Below, in pieces: positions 1 to 8,413 of a DNA stretch of 20,952 nt. The notes under the pieces were generated by a model that had not been told where the DNA came from, did not search any database, and saw only the letters and a list, made by a program, of their open reading frames with translations. The position numbers and the translations under genes were made by a program. The stretch is taken from contig DJQL01000051.1 of assembly GCA_002437565.1 (NCBI GenBank), forward strand, positions 212 to 21,163, read 5' to 3'. Each line of letters starts with the position of its first letter. Position 1 is the stretch's first letter. The stretch comes from Prevotella sp. UBA6387 (GTDB lineage: Bacteria; Bacteroidota; Bacteroidia; Bacteroidales; Bacteroidaceae).

Positions 1-59
1 AAAGCCGTCGCGATTCAAGCGTGAAGCCGACGCGATGTCAAAGGGCACTTTGGTAAATA

Positions 60-95
60 AAAAAAATCTCGCGAGATTGCTCGCGAGATTTTTTT
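60..95 (-). terminator. Rho-independent terminator after susD (probably bidirectional)
   Basis: A perfect GC-rich stem (arms about 67-75 and 80-88, 9 bp, loop ATTG at 76-79) is extended by an A-run at 60-66 pairing with a T-run at 89-95. It lies 57 bp beyond the susD stop codon and has a U-tract in both readings, so it can also stop plus-strand transcription arriving from outside the window. Bases 1-59 beyond it hold no gene I can support. Confidence 0.9.
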
Positions 96-151
96 ATTCA
101 TCAAAGGCAAAATTGATTCCTATATGGGTAATGGCCTTGCGAACCATAACC

Positions 152-1813
152 TTAGTAACCGTCGTTCTGCGTCAACTGTGGGTTGGCGTCACGTGCGCCC
201 TGAGGTATTGGAAGATAGCGGTTCGTGGTCTTGAACTTGCGATCCTCAATCTTCTTGTCGGCTGCACTCGCGTTCACGTCGATGGTGGCACGCTCGCCTG
301 GGGCGATGCTCTTGTCCATCTTCACCGTGCCCACACGGCGCTCAAGGGTACCGTTCAGCACGGTCTCTGCCAGCATCTTGCCACTGGCGTCCTTCCAACG
401 CAAGATGTCAGCGCGGCGAAGACCCTCGCCCGCGAACTCCACGGCGCGCTCGCGGCGAATCAGCTCGCGCAGCTTGTCCTTGGTGTCGTACTTGGCCTGG
501 TCCACGTCGGGCATTCCGGCGCGCTCGCGCACCTTGTTCAGGTAGGTGTAAATCTGGGCGGAAGGGCCATTAAGTTCGTTGGCAGCCTCGCAATAGGTAA
601 GCAGCACCTCAGCATAGCGGAATACGATGGGCTGGCACTTGGTGTTCCAGATGTTGGAATACTGGTTCATCGGTGCCAAATACTTAGCCCATGTCAATCC
701 AGTCTTCGAGCAGTTGTCGGCTCCAAGGTAATAGTTGGCGTTAGAACTTCCATTGATGTCCTTGTCCAGGCTGTTGTAGATAGCCTCTTGGCCATTACCG
801 TTAATATAGTCAGCGCCAGGATAAGTAACCGTCATGGCCATGCGAGGGTCACGGTTGTTGAATGGATGAGTTGGATCATAGCCAGAGCCAGCCTCGTCCT
901 TCGTAAGACCGTTTGCCATCTCATATTGGTCGATAAGCCCATACGTTGGCACGATAGACGACCATCCACCGTCGGCATTGTTGTACATACGGCCAATCAC
1001 GTCATTTTTGTAGTCGTTCTCCACAGCCTGCACGGCGAGGATAATCTCCTTGGAGTCTTGACCTGCCACGGTAAAGAGGTTGGCATAGTCGGGATCCAAG
1101 TCATACTGGTTGAGAGCGATAATCTTTTCAGCGCGATCCTTCGCCACGTCATACTCGCCATAATACAGGGCCTCACGCATGCGGAGAGCAAGTGCCGCTC
1201 CCTTTGCCACACGTCCACGCGCAGCTGGCTTCTCGTTGATATCGTTGACAAGATCATCGAGCTCCTTCTCAATGTAATCCTTCACCTCCTGCTCGCTCTT
1301 GCGCGGCACCATGGCCTCAGCGGCCGTGGCATAACTGTCGATGATAGGCACGCCGCCATAGTTCCAGTTCATCAAGAAGTAACGATAGGCTCGTATCCAG
1401 CGTGCCTGTGCCGTGATGTCCTTCTTCACGTCATCGGAGATGTTGCACTTGTCTATGTTAGCCAACAGCTCGTTCACGCGACGTATGTGAGTGAAGCTGT
1501 ACCAGTCTCTGCCACTGCTGGCGGTCATAGTGCCGTTGCCAATAGGCGTGTAGCCCTCCCATGAGAACTGGTCGTAACCAAAGTCGGATGTGCCGTCCCA
1601 ATAGAGCAAGAAGCCGTCCCATCCCCAGCCAGAGTCGTACTGGTCTTGCCACTTGTCGTAACAGCCCACCAAGAACTTCTCGGCATCATCTTGTGTCTGC
1701 CATGTGGTAGCTGGCGAGAGAGCATCCTTTGGGTTTGTATCCAGGAAATCGGAGCATGAGGTCGCCAAAAGCGCCGTCATGCCGATGTATATATATTTTC
1801 TAAGATTTCTCAT
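152..1813 (-). CDS. SusD/RagB-family outer-membrane nutrient-binding lipoprotein
   Basis: This is the surface lipoprotein that sits as a lid on the SusC-type transporter encoded just upstream and binds glycan, peptide or another nutrient for import. The 553-residue protein starts with a lipoprotein signal: a short basic start, a hydrophobic stretch, then ATSC with the lipidated Cys at residue 20, followed by SDFLD, typical of SusD proteins. The N-terminal half is the SusD-like TPR region. The C-terminal RagB/SusD region ends in the family's characteristic tail, RYLPIPQGARDANPQLTQNDGY-like (IPQ...ANPQLTQN). Length is normal and the frame is intact. It follows susC after 24 nt, so the two are one operon. 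The substrate cannot be read from sequence; no glycosidase, peptidase or regulator is next to it inside the window. Family assignment is secure, substrate unknown. Confidence 0.95.
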   Translation of the reverse strand: MRNLRKYIYIGMTALLATSCSDFLDTNPKDALSPATTWQTQDDAEKFLVGCYDKWQDQYDSGWGWDGFLLYWDGTSDFGYDQFSWEGYTPIGNGTMTASSGRDWYSFTHIRRVNELLANIDKCNISDDVKKDITAQARWIRAYRYFLMNWNYGGVPIIDSYATAAEAMVPRKSEQEVKDYIEKELDDLVNDINEKPAARGRVAKGAALALRMREALYYGEYDVAKDRAEKIIALNQYDLDPDYANLFTVAGQDSKEIILAVQAVENDYKNDVIGRMYNNADGGWSSIVPTYGLIDQYEMANGLTKDEAGSGYDPTHPFNNRDPRMAMTVTYPGADYINGNGQEAIYNSLDKDINGSSNANYYLGADNCSKTGLTWAKYLAPMNQYSNIWNTKCQPIVFRYAEVLLTYCEAANELNGPSAQIYTYLNKVRERAGMPDVDQAKYDTKDKLRELIRRERAVEFAGEGLRRADILRWKDASGKMLAETVLNGTLERRVGTVKMDKSIAPGERATIDVNASAADKKIEDRKFKTTNRYLPIPQGARDANPQLTQNDGY

Positions 1814-1837
1814 AATGATATTCTTCTTTTAAGATTG

Positions 1838-4800
1838 TTAGAATGTTACGCTCAAGCCGAATGAGTGGGTGCGAAGCAATGGATAAGAGCTGAGTCGCTG
1901 GCTTGTTGCCTCCGGGTCCACGTTGATGTCGAGGCCATCGATGGTGAAGAGATTCTCGCAAGAGTAGTATACGCGCACCTTGTTGACATGCAGGAATGCG
2001 AGTGCCGACTTAGGCAGGGTATAACCAAACTGCAGGTTCTTCAAGCGGCAGTAAGACACGTTCTTGAGCCAGAAGGTGGAAACGTTGTTACGTGTCGAGC
2101 TTGGAGAGTTGGTGTTGGTGAAGAGGCGCGGCATCTTCGGGTTGGTCTTGTTGTAGGTCCAAGAGTCTCTCCAAATGGTTGCAGGGTGAGAGCTGTCGCC
2201 CACGAATGCGCCTTCCACCTCGTATGCGTCGAAATAGCGATAAGCCTTAAACTGTCCGTTGAAGAACAAAGACAGGTCAAATCCTTTCCAAGCCGCGTTG
2301 AGGTTCAAGCCGAATGTCCAGCGTGGCACGGAGCTGCCCGCGTAGATGCGGTCGGTATCGTCTATCTTGCCGTCGCCATTGGTATCCACATATTTTAGGT
2401 CACCACCCTTGAAGTCGCCACCACCAAACGGGCAAGATCCCTTTGAGCCGTCGGCGGGCCAATAGTAGTCCATGTACTGCTTGGCTTCCTCGTCTGAGTT
2501 GAAGAAACCGTCAGCCTTGTATACGTAGTAGCTGTTGTATTCCTCACCCGTGGCATTGCGCTGGTTGTATCCTGTGCTTACATATCCCTTTCCAGGCATG
2601 CTCTCAATCTTGTTCTTGTTGTATGCCACGTTGAGAGCCGCTCCAAAGGTGACATCGCCAAACTTGTCGTTGTAGCCGAGACTGAACTCCACGCCCTGGT
2701 TGCGCATCTTGCCCACGTTGTCGAGGTAGCTGCCCAAGGCGAACTCATACGGAGCGTCCACGGAAATCAAGATGCCGTCGGTGAGGCGGTTGTAGTAATC
2801 AATGGTGGTGTTGATCTTGCCGTTGAGGAATCCCAAGTCAACGCCAATGCCCCATGTGGTGGCTTTCTCCCATGTGATGGTATTGATCTTGTAAGAGCTT
2901 TGATAATAGCCAGTGTTCACCTTGTTGTCGAAAGGATACTTGGCATCCACACTATATGTGCTTATAGACGGATAATAGTCACTCAAAGCCTCCTGGTTGC
3001 CCAACTGTCCCCATGAAGCGCGAATCTTGAAGTTGGAGAGCCATGACTTGGTCGCCTCCATGAAAGGCTCCTCACTCACGCGCCATCCAGCCGAGAACGA
3101 TGGGAAGTAGCCCCAACGATGACCGTCAGCGAAACGGCTGGAGGCATCGGCACGAAGGTTGGCCTCAAAGAGGTAACGACCGGCGAAATCGTAGTTGACG
3201 CGGCCAAACCATGAGAGCATGTTCAACTCACGAGTGTAGCCCTGCGCTTTCTGTGTGGAAACGTCACCGGCATTGAGATCGGTCACTTCGTTGTTTGGGA
3301 AATTCTGACGATAGGCGTAGCTGTATTTATAGTCGTAACCCTCGGCATGCCATCCTGCCAACGCCCCCACGCTGTGCTTACCAAATGTCTTGTTGTAGGT
3401 TAGCAATGCCTCAAAGGTCTTACGCTCCCACTTGTACAGCCTGTCGTCGAGGAAGTTGGGGTCGGTCTTCTTGTTGGCGTTGTACACGAAATATTTTTGG
3501 AAATAGCTGTAGTTCTGGTTGTCGTTGACGTAAGAAGCACTCAGTTTGGCTGTCAGGCCATCCAATATCTTGTAGTCCACGCCCAAAAGCCCCGTGAAAT
3601 TGGTGTTCTTGCGGTTCACCTTCAGGCCATTGTCGAGCCATGCTATTGGGCTGCCGTCGGAGATAGTTCCCCACGTGCCATCGTCATAGCGAGCGGTAAT
3701 CCATGGCGCGATGAGGTTGAGCTGTCGTATTATCTGGTCGGAGCCGCCACCATTGTATGCCGATGAAGGGTCACTGTAGTCGTTCTTGATAAACGAGAGG
3801 TTCAAGCGTGCGGTGAGGCGACTGTTGATTTTCATCTCCAAGTTGGTGCGTCCGTTGAACTGCTCACGTCCGGCATGTGGCAAGATACCAGTCTGCTTCA
3901 AGTAACCCACCGAAGCGAGATAGTTTACGTTGTCTGTGGCCCCATTCACGCTCACGTTGTGGTGCTGCAGGGAGCCTGTCTTGTAAGCCAGGTCGTACCA
4001 GTCGGTATTGGGCAATGCGTTGATTTCCTCTTCCGTGGCAAACTTCTTTGCCTTGCCCTCGCTCTCAAGCGCGTCGTTGAGCATGTGTGCGTATTCGTAT
4101 GAATCCAGTCGGTCAACCAGGCTGGTCGGATTCTGCAGACTGATATATCCGTTGTACGACACCTGCGGCTTGCCACTCTTGCCACGCTTGGTGGTTATGA
4201 GGATAACGCCGTTGGCGGCCTTGGAGCCATAGATGGCGGCAGATGCCGCATCCTTCAGCACGGAGATGCTCTCGATGTCGTTTGGGTCGAGGCTGCTCAT
4301 CGTGCCCGACTCCACGCCGTCTATTAATATATAAGGTGAAGAAGTGTTCAGCGTGCCCACACCACGCACGTTGATGCTACCCGCGTCCATGCCAGGCGCG
4401 CCGTTGGTGCCGCTGATAGTAACGCCAGGCATCAAGCCTTGGAGTCCGCTCTGCAGGTTTTGGATAGGACGGCTTTCAAGTACCTTGCTGTCCACTGAGG
4501 AGACCGATCCCGTGAGGTTCACTTTCTTCTGGGTGCCATAACCCACGACCACGATTTCGCTGAGCTCCTTGTTATCAGGCTTCAAGGTGACTTTCATGTT
4601 GCCTGAGGCTTGCAAGGTTTGAGAAATGTAGCCAACGTAAGAAATGGCGAGCTTGGCATTGGGGTTTTTCAGGTTCAGGGAGAATTTACCGTCCAAGTCG
4701 GTCACTGTGCCATTAGACGTTCCGGCTTCCATCACGGTAACGCCGATAAGTGGCTCGCCTTGATTGTCGAGCACACGTCCCGTAGCCACTTGTCTCTGTT

Positions 4801-4939
4801 GCAATATGCTGCTACTTGGAGGAGTAGAACTGTTGGCCATAGCTTTTGGGCCTACCCCGAACGCAGGAGTAATGGAAGTCAGCGCGCAAATAAGCAAGGC
4901 TGTCTTCATCTGTTTTTTAGGTTTAATGTCCTTACTCAT
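1838..4939 (-). CDS. SusC/RagA-family TonB-linked outer-membrane transporter
   Basis: A TonB-dependent outer-membrane channel that imports the ligand captured by its SusD partner, powered by TonB-ExbBD. Of 1033 residues, about 11-35 are the signal peptide. An alternative start at Met11 gives a more usual signal sequence. A carboxypeptidase-regulatory-like beta-sandwich follows at about 52-120 (VATGRVLDNQGEPLIGVTV), then a TonB-box-like segment near 128-137 (EIVVVGYGTQ), a plug domain at about 140-255 (NVRGVGTLN, IESISVLKDAASAAIYGSKA, ILITTKRG) and a long beta-barrel ending in an aromatic residue (LSVTF). There is no STN domain, so signalling through a FecR-type anti-sigma factor is not indicated. 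It is first in the operon, with susD 24 nt behind. Upstream, 4940-5083 is AT-rich; the nearest promoter-like motif (TA-N3-TTTG, minus strand, about 4978-4987) has imperfect spacing, so I do not call it. Confidence 0.95.
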   Translation of the reverse strand: MSKDIKPKKQMKTALLICALTSITPAFGVGPKAMANSSTPPSSSILQQRQVATGRVLDNQGEPLIGVTVMEAGTSNGTVTDLDGKFSLNLKNPNAKLAISYVGYISQTLQASGNMKVTLKPDNKELSEIVVVGYGTQKKVNLTGSVSSVDSKVLESRPIQNLQSGLQGLMPGVTISGTNGAPGMDAGSINVRGVGTLNTSSPYILIDGVESGTMSSLDPNDIESISVLKDAASAAIYGSKAANGVILITTKRGKSGKPQVSYNGYISLQNPTSLVDRLDSYEYAHMLNDALESEGKAKKFATEEEINALPNTDWYDLAYKTGSLQHHNVSVNGATDNVNYLASVGYLKQTGILPHAGREQFNGRTNLEMKINSRLTARLNLSFIKNDYSDPSSAYNGGGSDQIIRQLNLIAPWITARYDDGTWGTISDGSPIAWLDNGLKVNRKNTNFTGLLGVDYKILDGLTAKLSASYVNDNQNYSYFQKYFVYNANKKTDPNFLDDRLYKWERKTFEALLTYNKTFGKHSVGALAGWHAEGYDYKYSYAYRQNFPNNEVTDLNAGDVSTQKAQGYTRELNMLSWFGRVNYDFAGRYLFEANLRADASSRFADGHRWGYFPSFSAGWRVSEEPFMEATKSWLSNFKIRASWGQLGNQEALSDYYPSISTYSVDAKYPFDNKVNTGYYQSSYKINTITWEKATTWGIGVDLGFLNGKINTTIDYYNRLTDGILISVDAPYEFALGSYLDNVGKMRNQGVEFSLGYNDKFGDVTFGAALNVAYNKNKIESMPGKGYVSTGYNQRNATGEEYNSYYVYKADGFFNSDEEAKQYMDYYWPADGSKGSCPFGGGDFKGGDLKYVDTNGDGKIDDTDRIYAGSSVPRWTFGLNLNAAWKGFDLSLFFNGQFKAYRYFDAYEVEGAFVGDSSHPATIWRDSWTYNKTNPKMPRLFTNTNSPSSTRNNVSTFWLKNVSYCRLKNLQFGYTLPKSALAFLHVNKVRVYYSCENLFTIDGLDINVDPEATSQRLSSYPLLRTHSFGLSVTF

Positions 4940-5083
4940 ATCAGTGTATGTTAATGGTAAAAATATGTGTTTGTGAACAAAAAATATAGGTTTAGCTTTA
5001 GTTGTTCCGTAATTTTGTGTAAAGTTAGGGAAAAACGCGATAGTTCACAAGAAAAATCGTGACTTTTTTTGCGAAAAACACAT

Positions 5084-5123
5084 AAAAAAACTCACCTGCC
5101 AGACGTGTAGCCTGACAGGTGAG
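5084..5123 (-). terminator. Rho-independent terminator after aroC
   Basis: Arms 5091-5101 and 5113-5123 form an 11-bp stem with one mismatch and an 11-nt loop. The A-run at 5084-5090 gives a seven-U tract on the minus strand. It ends the aroC transcript before the susC leader begins. Confidence 0.85.
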
Positions 5124-5134
5124 CTCTATTTTGG

Positions 5135-5183
5135 GTAAGACGATACAGTTTTACCGTCTTACATGTTACAGTTTTACCGTCTT
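5135..5183. repeat. 17-bp tandem duplication of the aroC 3' end, with a hairpin
   Basis: The 17-mer at 5167-5183, covering the last codons and stop of aroC, is repeated exactly at 5144-5160, a 23-nt period. The outer copy also lies inside an inverted repeat: GTAAGACG at 5135-5142 pairs with CGTCTTAC at 5155-5162 across a 12-nt loop. The outer copy is therefore non-coding and could fold in the aroC mRNA just before the terminator. Confidence 0.75.
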
Positions 5184-6230
5184 GTTCATCAAATAGCCAT
5201 CGAGGATGACCATTGCCGCCATGCTCTCAACGATGGGCACCGCCCTTGGCACCACGCATGGGTCGTGACGTCCGCGCACGTCTACGGTGGTGGCATTGCC
5301 GTCGATGTCTATCGTGGGCTGCGGCATCAGCAACGTAGCCACAGGCTTGAAAGCCACGCGGAAGAAGATGTCGGCACCGTTGGAGACGCCGCCTTGTATG
5401 CCGCCCGAATGGTTGGAAAGGAGACCGTCGGGGGTCATGATGTCGTTGACCTCTGAGCCACGACAACGCACCATGTCGAAGCCGTCGCCAATCTCAAAAC
5501 CTTTCACGGCATTGATGGAGAGCATGGCCGCGCCAAGCTGGGCGTTGAGCTTGCCAAACTCTGGCTCACCAACCCCAACGGGACAACCTTTTATGACGCA
5601 AGTCACCACTCCGCCTACCGTGTCTCCCCTGCCCTTGACGTCGAGGATAAGGTTTTCCATCTCCTTTGCCTTAGGCGCGTCGGGGCAGCGCACCATGTTG
5701 TCCTCCGCCTTGTCGAGGTCATACTTATGATAGTCGCGGTCAAGCTCTATGTCGCCTACCTGCGACACGTATGCCTGAACGCTGACACCAAGTTGCCGCA
5801 AGGCGAGTTTGGCCAACGCACCGCCCACACATCGCGCTATGGTGACACGGGCAGACGAGCGACCGCCGCCACGATGGTCACGTATGCCGTATTTGGAATA
5901 ATACGTGAAGTCGGCATGGGAAGGACGAAACAGCCGGCGAATGTTGTCGTAATCCTTGGAATGCTGGTTTGTGTTGCGCACGATGAAGCCAATGGGCATG
6001 CCCGTGGACTTTCCCTCAAACACTCCGCTGAGCAACTCAACCTGGTCGGGCTCGTTGCGCGACGTCGTGATTTTGCTCTGTCCTGGACGGCGGCGAGAGA
6101 GCTCACGCTGGATGAAGTCAATGTCGATATCTATTCCTGCCGGCATGCCATCTACGACACCACCGACAGCCGCACCGTGACTCTCGCCAAAAGACGTGAG
6201 GGTGAAGACATTTCCAAAAGTATTGCGCAT
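5166..6230 (-). CDS. aroC: Chorismate synthase
   Basis: Catalyses the last shikimate-pathway step: 5-enolpyruvylshikimate-3-phosphate to chorismate, with reduced FMN as cofactor, in the cytosol. It feeds aromatic amino acid, folate and menaquinone synthesis. The 354-residue length is normal. Family signatures are visible: the N-terminal FGESHG (14-19), the central HRGGGRSSAR (119-128) and the C-terminal RGRHDPCVVPRAVP followed by ESMAAMV. After RSSAR the sequence reads VTIARC, where many homologues have ETAxR; I do not know how common this is in Bacteroidales. The start ATG at 6230 matches the usual MxNTFG opening. It appears monocistronic: its own promoter-like motif lies upstream and a terminator follows. 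Confidence 0.97.
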   Translation of the reverse strand: MRNTFGNVFTLTSFGESHGAAVGGVVDGMPAGIDIDIDFIQRELSRRRPGQSKITTSRNEPDQVELLSGVFEGKSTGMPIGFIVRNTNQHSKDYDNIRRLFRPSHADFTYYSKYGIRDHRGGGRSSARVTIARCVGGALAKLALRQLGVSVQAYVSQVGDIELDRDYHKYDLDKAEDNMVRCPDAPKAKEMENLILDVKGRGDTVGGVVTCVIKGCPVGVGEPEFGKLNAQLGAAMLSINAVKGFEIGDGFDMVRCRGSEVNDIMTPDGLLSNHSGGIQGGVSNGADIFFRVAFKPVATLLMPQPTIDIDGNATTVDVRGRHDPCVVPRAVPIVESMAAMVILDGYLMNKTVKL

Positions 6231-6273
6231 GATTATTTATAGGATTATTATTATGTATATCTTGTTTATGTTA

Positions 6274-6302
6274 CAAAGTTACGCTTTTTGCTTTTAATTC
6301 AA
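6274..6302 (-). promoter_or_regulatory. Candidate aroC promoter (Bacteroidota type)
   Basis: On the minus strand, TAACTTTG (6281-6274) matches the TAnnTTTG -7 consensus. TTG at 6302-6300, 18 nt upstream, is a fair -33 element. The expected start near 6268 gives a leader of about 38 nt before the aroC ATG. Confidence 0.55.
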
Positions 6303-6306
6303 TATC

Positions 6307-6357
6307 TCATTGCCATGTTTTTACCAAAATCACCAATTTTAAGTATTGTGGCAATGA
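6307..6357. promoter_or_regulatory. 9-bp inverted repeat between two divergent promoter-like motifs
   Basis: TCATTGCCA (6307-6315) and TGGCAATGA (6349-6357) are perfect inverted copies, 42 bp centre to centre. One arm lies just upstream of the aroC -33 element; the other lies inside the spacer of the plus-strand promoter-like motif. The layout suggests an operator, but no regulator gene in the window points to it. Confidence 0.35.
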
Positions 6358-6376
6358 AAGAAAACAAGTAATTTTG
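6346..6376 (+). promoter_or_regulatory. Candidate plus-strand promoter in the aroC-recQ gap
   Basis: TTG at 6346-6348 is followed by 20 nt and then TAATTTTG (6369-6376), a match to TAnnTTTG. No protein gene lies downstream on this strand, so the motif is either chance or drives a short non-coding transcript. Confidence 0.4.
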
Positions 6377-6382
6377 CAATCA

Positions 6383-6495
6383 GAAAAAGGAAAGGTATGT
6401 AAACCTTTTGCCAATTGCCTTACGAGATAGATATCATAATGTTTTTGTATAATTCAATATTAGGCCCGCCGTGAGGTGTGCCTTTTATTTTTTTA
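6383..6495 (+). ncRNA. Candidate small RNA between aroC and recQ
   Basis: About 110 nt between the promoter-like motif ending at 6376 and a terminator-like hairpin at 6462-6483. The hairpin has paired arms AGGC/GCCT and CGCC/GGTG, one mismatch and loop GTGA, followed by a U-rich tract at 6483-6494. A G-U pair in the stem becomes C/A in the reverse reading, so the hairpin favours the plus strand. An internal stem (AAAGGT with ACCTTT near 6393-6413) is also present. There is no worthwhile reading frame. The 3' end would overlap the recQ stop codon in antisense. Expression is unproven. Confidence 0.3.
6462..6494 (+). terminator. Terminator-like hairpin converging on the recQ 3' end
   Basis: A stem of 4 bp, one mismatch and 4 bp with loop GTGA at 6471-6474, followed by TTTTATTTTTTT. 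In the plus reading it fits an intrinsic terminator. In the minus reading the stem is weaker and there is no U-tract, so it does not clearly serve recQ. Confidence 0.5.
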
Positions 6496-8397
6496 TCTCC
6501 TCAGCGACAGTTTGTCCACATCGATATTAACCTTTTCCTCATTCACGAGAAATCGAAGGGCGCGGTCTATGTCCTCGCTCGGTGCGTCGAGCGCCGCCAC
6601 TTCGTCCAAAGAGTGCGGCTCCTTATCGGAGAGAAGAGCGAGGATTAGCTTTACCGTGGTGCTTTTGAAAGCCACTGGCTCGCGCCTGCCTCTGAGACAC
6701 ACGTCGCAATGGCCACATTCTTCCACGTCGTCCTCGCCAAAGTAGCGCAACAATTGTTGGCTCCGGCACACGTCATCATTGCCGGCATAAGCCATGATAG
6801 CCTCAACGCGCTTCACAAACTGCTCCTTGCGGTCTTCATAAACCGACTTGGGAAGGAACACCTCTTCTTCCCTGTCGCGTTGATAAGACACGAAAGGCAT
6901 CTTTCGTTGGGGGATATAGCTGATGATGTTGCGCTTGCTAAGGCTCTTCATCACCTGGTAGCACTGGTCGCGACTGAGCTGGGCTTGTGACGCGATGAGC
7001 GACTCGTCAACATAACGATAATCGGTGAAAAGGCCTCCATAACAGCGAAGCAACGCCGTCATCACGGCTTCGTCGTTGCCGGAAAGGGAGTCGAGGCGAT
7101 AAAGGTCGTTGCGACTCAACAGCATGCGAACCCTCGCCGCCGAGTCGGGATCGGTCTCATAATGCAAATATCCGGCATTGTCAAGGATATGGAGCGAGGA
7201 ATCCACCTGAATGGGAAACAGGTGATAAGTGGCGCAAAACTGCCCAATGTCGAAAGTAAAAGTGTGCCCAATGCCACTCCCCAACCCTACGCCATAATAA
7301 AACGCCAGGCAGTTGTACACATTAGTAATATAGTCCTTCGGAGGGAAATTCTCATCAACTCTTCTTGTCAGCTTGCCCACGTCGCTGCCATTCCACAGCA
7401 AGACGGCGTAAGCCCTTTTGCCGTCGCGCCCTGCACGTCCAGCCTCCTGGAAATAAGCCTCTATGGAATCTGGACAGTCAAAATGGATGACCAGTCTCAC
7501 GTCGGGCTTGTCTATGCCCATGCCAAAGGCGTTGGTGGCCACTATTACACGCTTCTTGTCATCCTGCCAAGCCTTCTGTCGCTCGTCGCGAACGGAATGT
7601 TCAAGACCAGCGTGATAAAAAGTGGAGTCGATGCCATTGCCTTCCAAGAGTTCGGCTATCTCCCTGCAACGCCGCCGGCTTCTCACGTAGACTATCGCCG
7701 CCCCCGCAACACGTCCAAGGATATGCACCAGCTCAGCCGGCTTGTTCTCCGCCTTCCGCACCACATAAGAAAGATTCTTGCGCTCGAAGCTCATGCGGAA
7801 GACGTTTTTCGACCTGAAGGCGAGCTTTTCTTGAATGTCATCAATCACTTGCGGCGTGGCGGTGGCGGTCAAGGCCAACACGGGAACGTCGGGCTTCATC
7901 TTCCGTAGGCTACCTATCTCCAAATAGGCTGGACGGAAATCGTACCCCCACTGGCTGATGCAATGTGCCTCGTCCACCGTGATGAAACTCACGCGCATGT
8001 GGCGAAGCTTCACTTGGAAAATATCAGACGAGAGACGTTCCGGGGATACATAGAGCAACTTCATGTCGCCGAGGATGCAATTGTCCAACGCACTGACTAT
8101 CTCGCTGCGTTTCATGCCAGAGTAGATGGCCACTGCCCTGATGCCCTTGGCCCTTAGATGCCGCACTTGATCTTTCATCAAGGCTATAAGGGGGGTCACC
8201 ACTATGCACGTGCCTTCCTTGGCGAGAGCCGGAACTTGAAACGTGACGCTCTTACCTCCGCCCGTAGGCATCAGGCCGAGAGTGTCCTTGCCGGAGCCTA
8301 TGCTCTCGATAATATCGCGCTGAATGCCGCGGAAATCATCATATCCCCAGTATTGGCGGAGAATGTCGCGATAGATGTCTCTTTCCTCCGGTTCCAT
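6493..8397 (-). CDS. recQ: ATP-dependent DNA helicase RecQ (short form)
   Basis: A 3'-5' superfamily 2 DNA helicase that unwinds recombination and stalled-fork intermediates. Of 634 residues, about 1-340 are the two RecA-like domains, with Walker A PTGGGKS (44-50), motif II DEAH at 142-145 followed by CISQWGYDFR, and motif VI QEAGRAGRDG. The RecQ zinc-binding site follows, with four Cys near 544, 561, 564 and 567 (CGHCDVC). The end after about 575 looks like a short winged-helix piece; I do not see a separate HRDC domain, so this is a shorter RecQ than the E. coli enzyme. It starts 16 nt after recJ, so the two are very likely co-transcribed. RecQ and RecJ act together in resecting ends and processing forks in the RecF pathway, which suits the pairing. 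A second, longer RecQ may exist elsewhere. Confidence 0.95.
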   Translation of the reverse strand: MEPEERDIYRDILRQYWGYDDFRGIQRDIIESIGSGKDTLGLMPTGGGKSVTFQVPALAKEGTCIVVTPLIALMKDQVRHLRAKGIRAVAIYSGMKRSEIVSALDNCILGDMKLLYVSPERLSSDIFQVKLRHMRVSFITVDEAHCISQWGYDFRPAYLEIGSLRKMKPDVPVLALTATATPQVIDDIQEKLAFRSKNVFRMSFERKNLSYVVRKAENKPAELVHILGRVAGAAIVYVRSRRRCREIAELLEGNGIDSTFYHAGLEHSVRDERQKAWQDDKKRVIVATNAFGMGIDKPDVRLVIHFDCPDSIEAYFQEAGRAGRDGKRAYAVLLWNGSDVGKLTRRVDENFPPKDYITNVYNCLAFYYGVGLGSGIGHTFTFDIGQFCATYHLFPIQVDSSLHILDNAGYLHYETDPDSAARVRMLLSRNDLYRLDSLSGNDEAVMTALLRCYGGLFTDYRYVDESLIASQAQLSRDQCYQVMKSLSKRNIISYIPQRKMPFVSYQRDREEEVFLPKSVYEDRKEQFVKRVEAIMAYAGNDDVCRSQQLLRYFGEDDVEECGHCDVCLRGRREPVAFKSTTVKLILALLSDKEPHSLDEVAALDAPSEDIDRALRFLVNEEKVNIDVDKLSLRR

Positions 8398-8413
8398 TTG
8401 CGTGCTGTGTGGA

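Noticed and set aside
1..59. Imperfect direct repeat GCCGTCGCGAT (4-14) and GCCGACGCGAT (26-36), and short open frames at the left edge
   Set aside because: Ten of eleven bases match, but the stretch is too short and cut by the window edge; it could be the 3' end of an outside gene or nothing.
35..1564. Long open frame (509 codons) on the plus strand opposite susD
   Set aside because: It is the antisense shadow of a clear SusD gene, runs straight through the terminator hairpin, and its translation is low-complexity with no recognisable domain.
4971..5050. 8-bp inverted repeat TTGTGAAC (4971-4978) and GTTCACAA (5043-5050) upstream of susC as an operator
   Set aside because: The arms are short and far apart in A/T-rich sequence, with no promoter match between them and no regulator gene nearby; too likely by chance.
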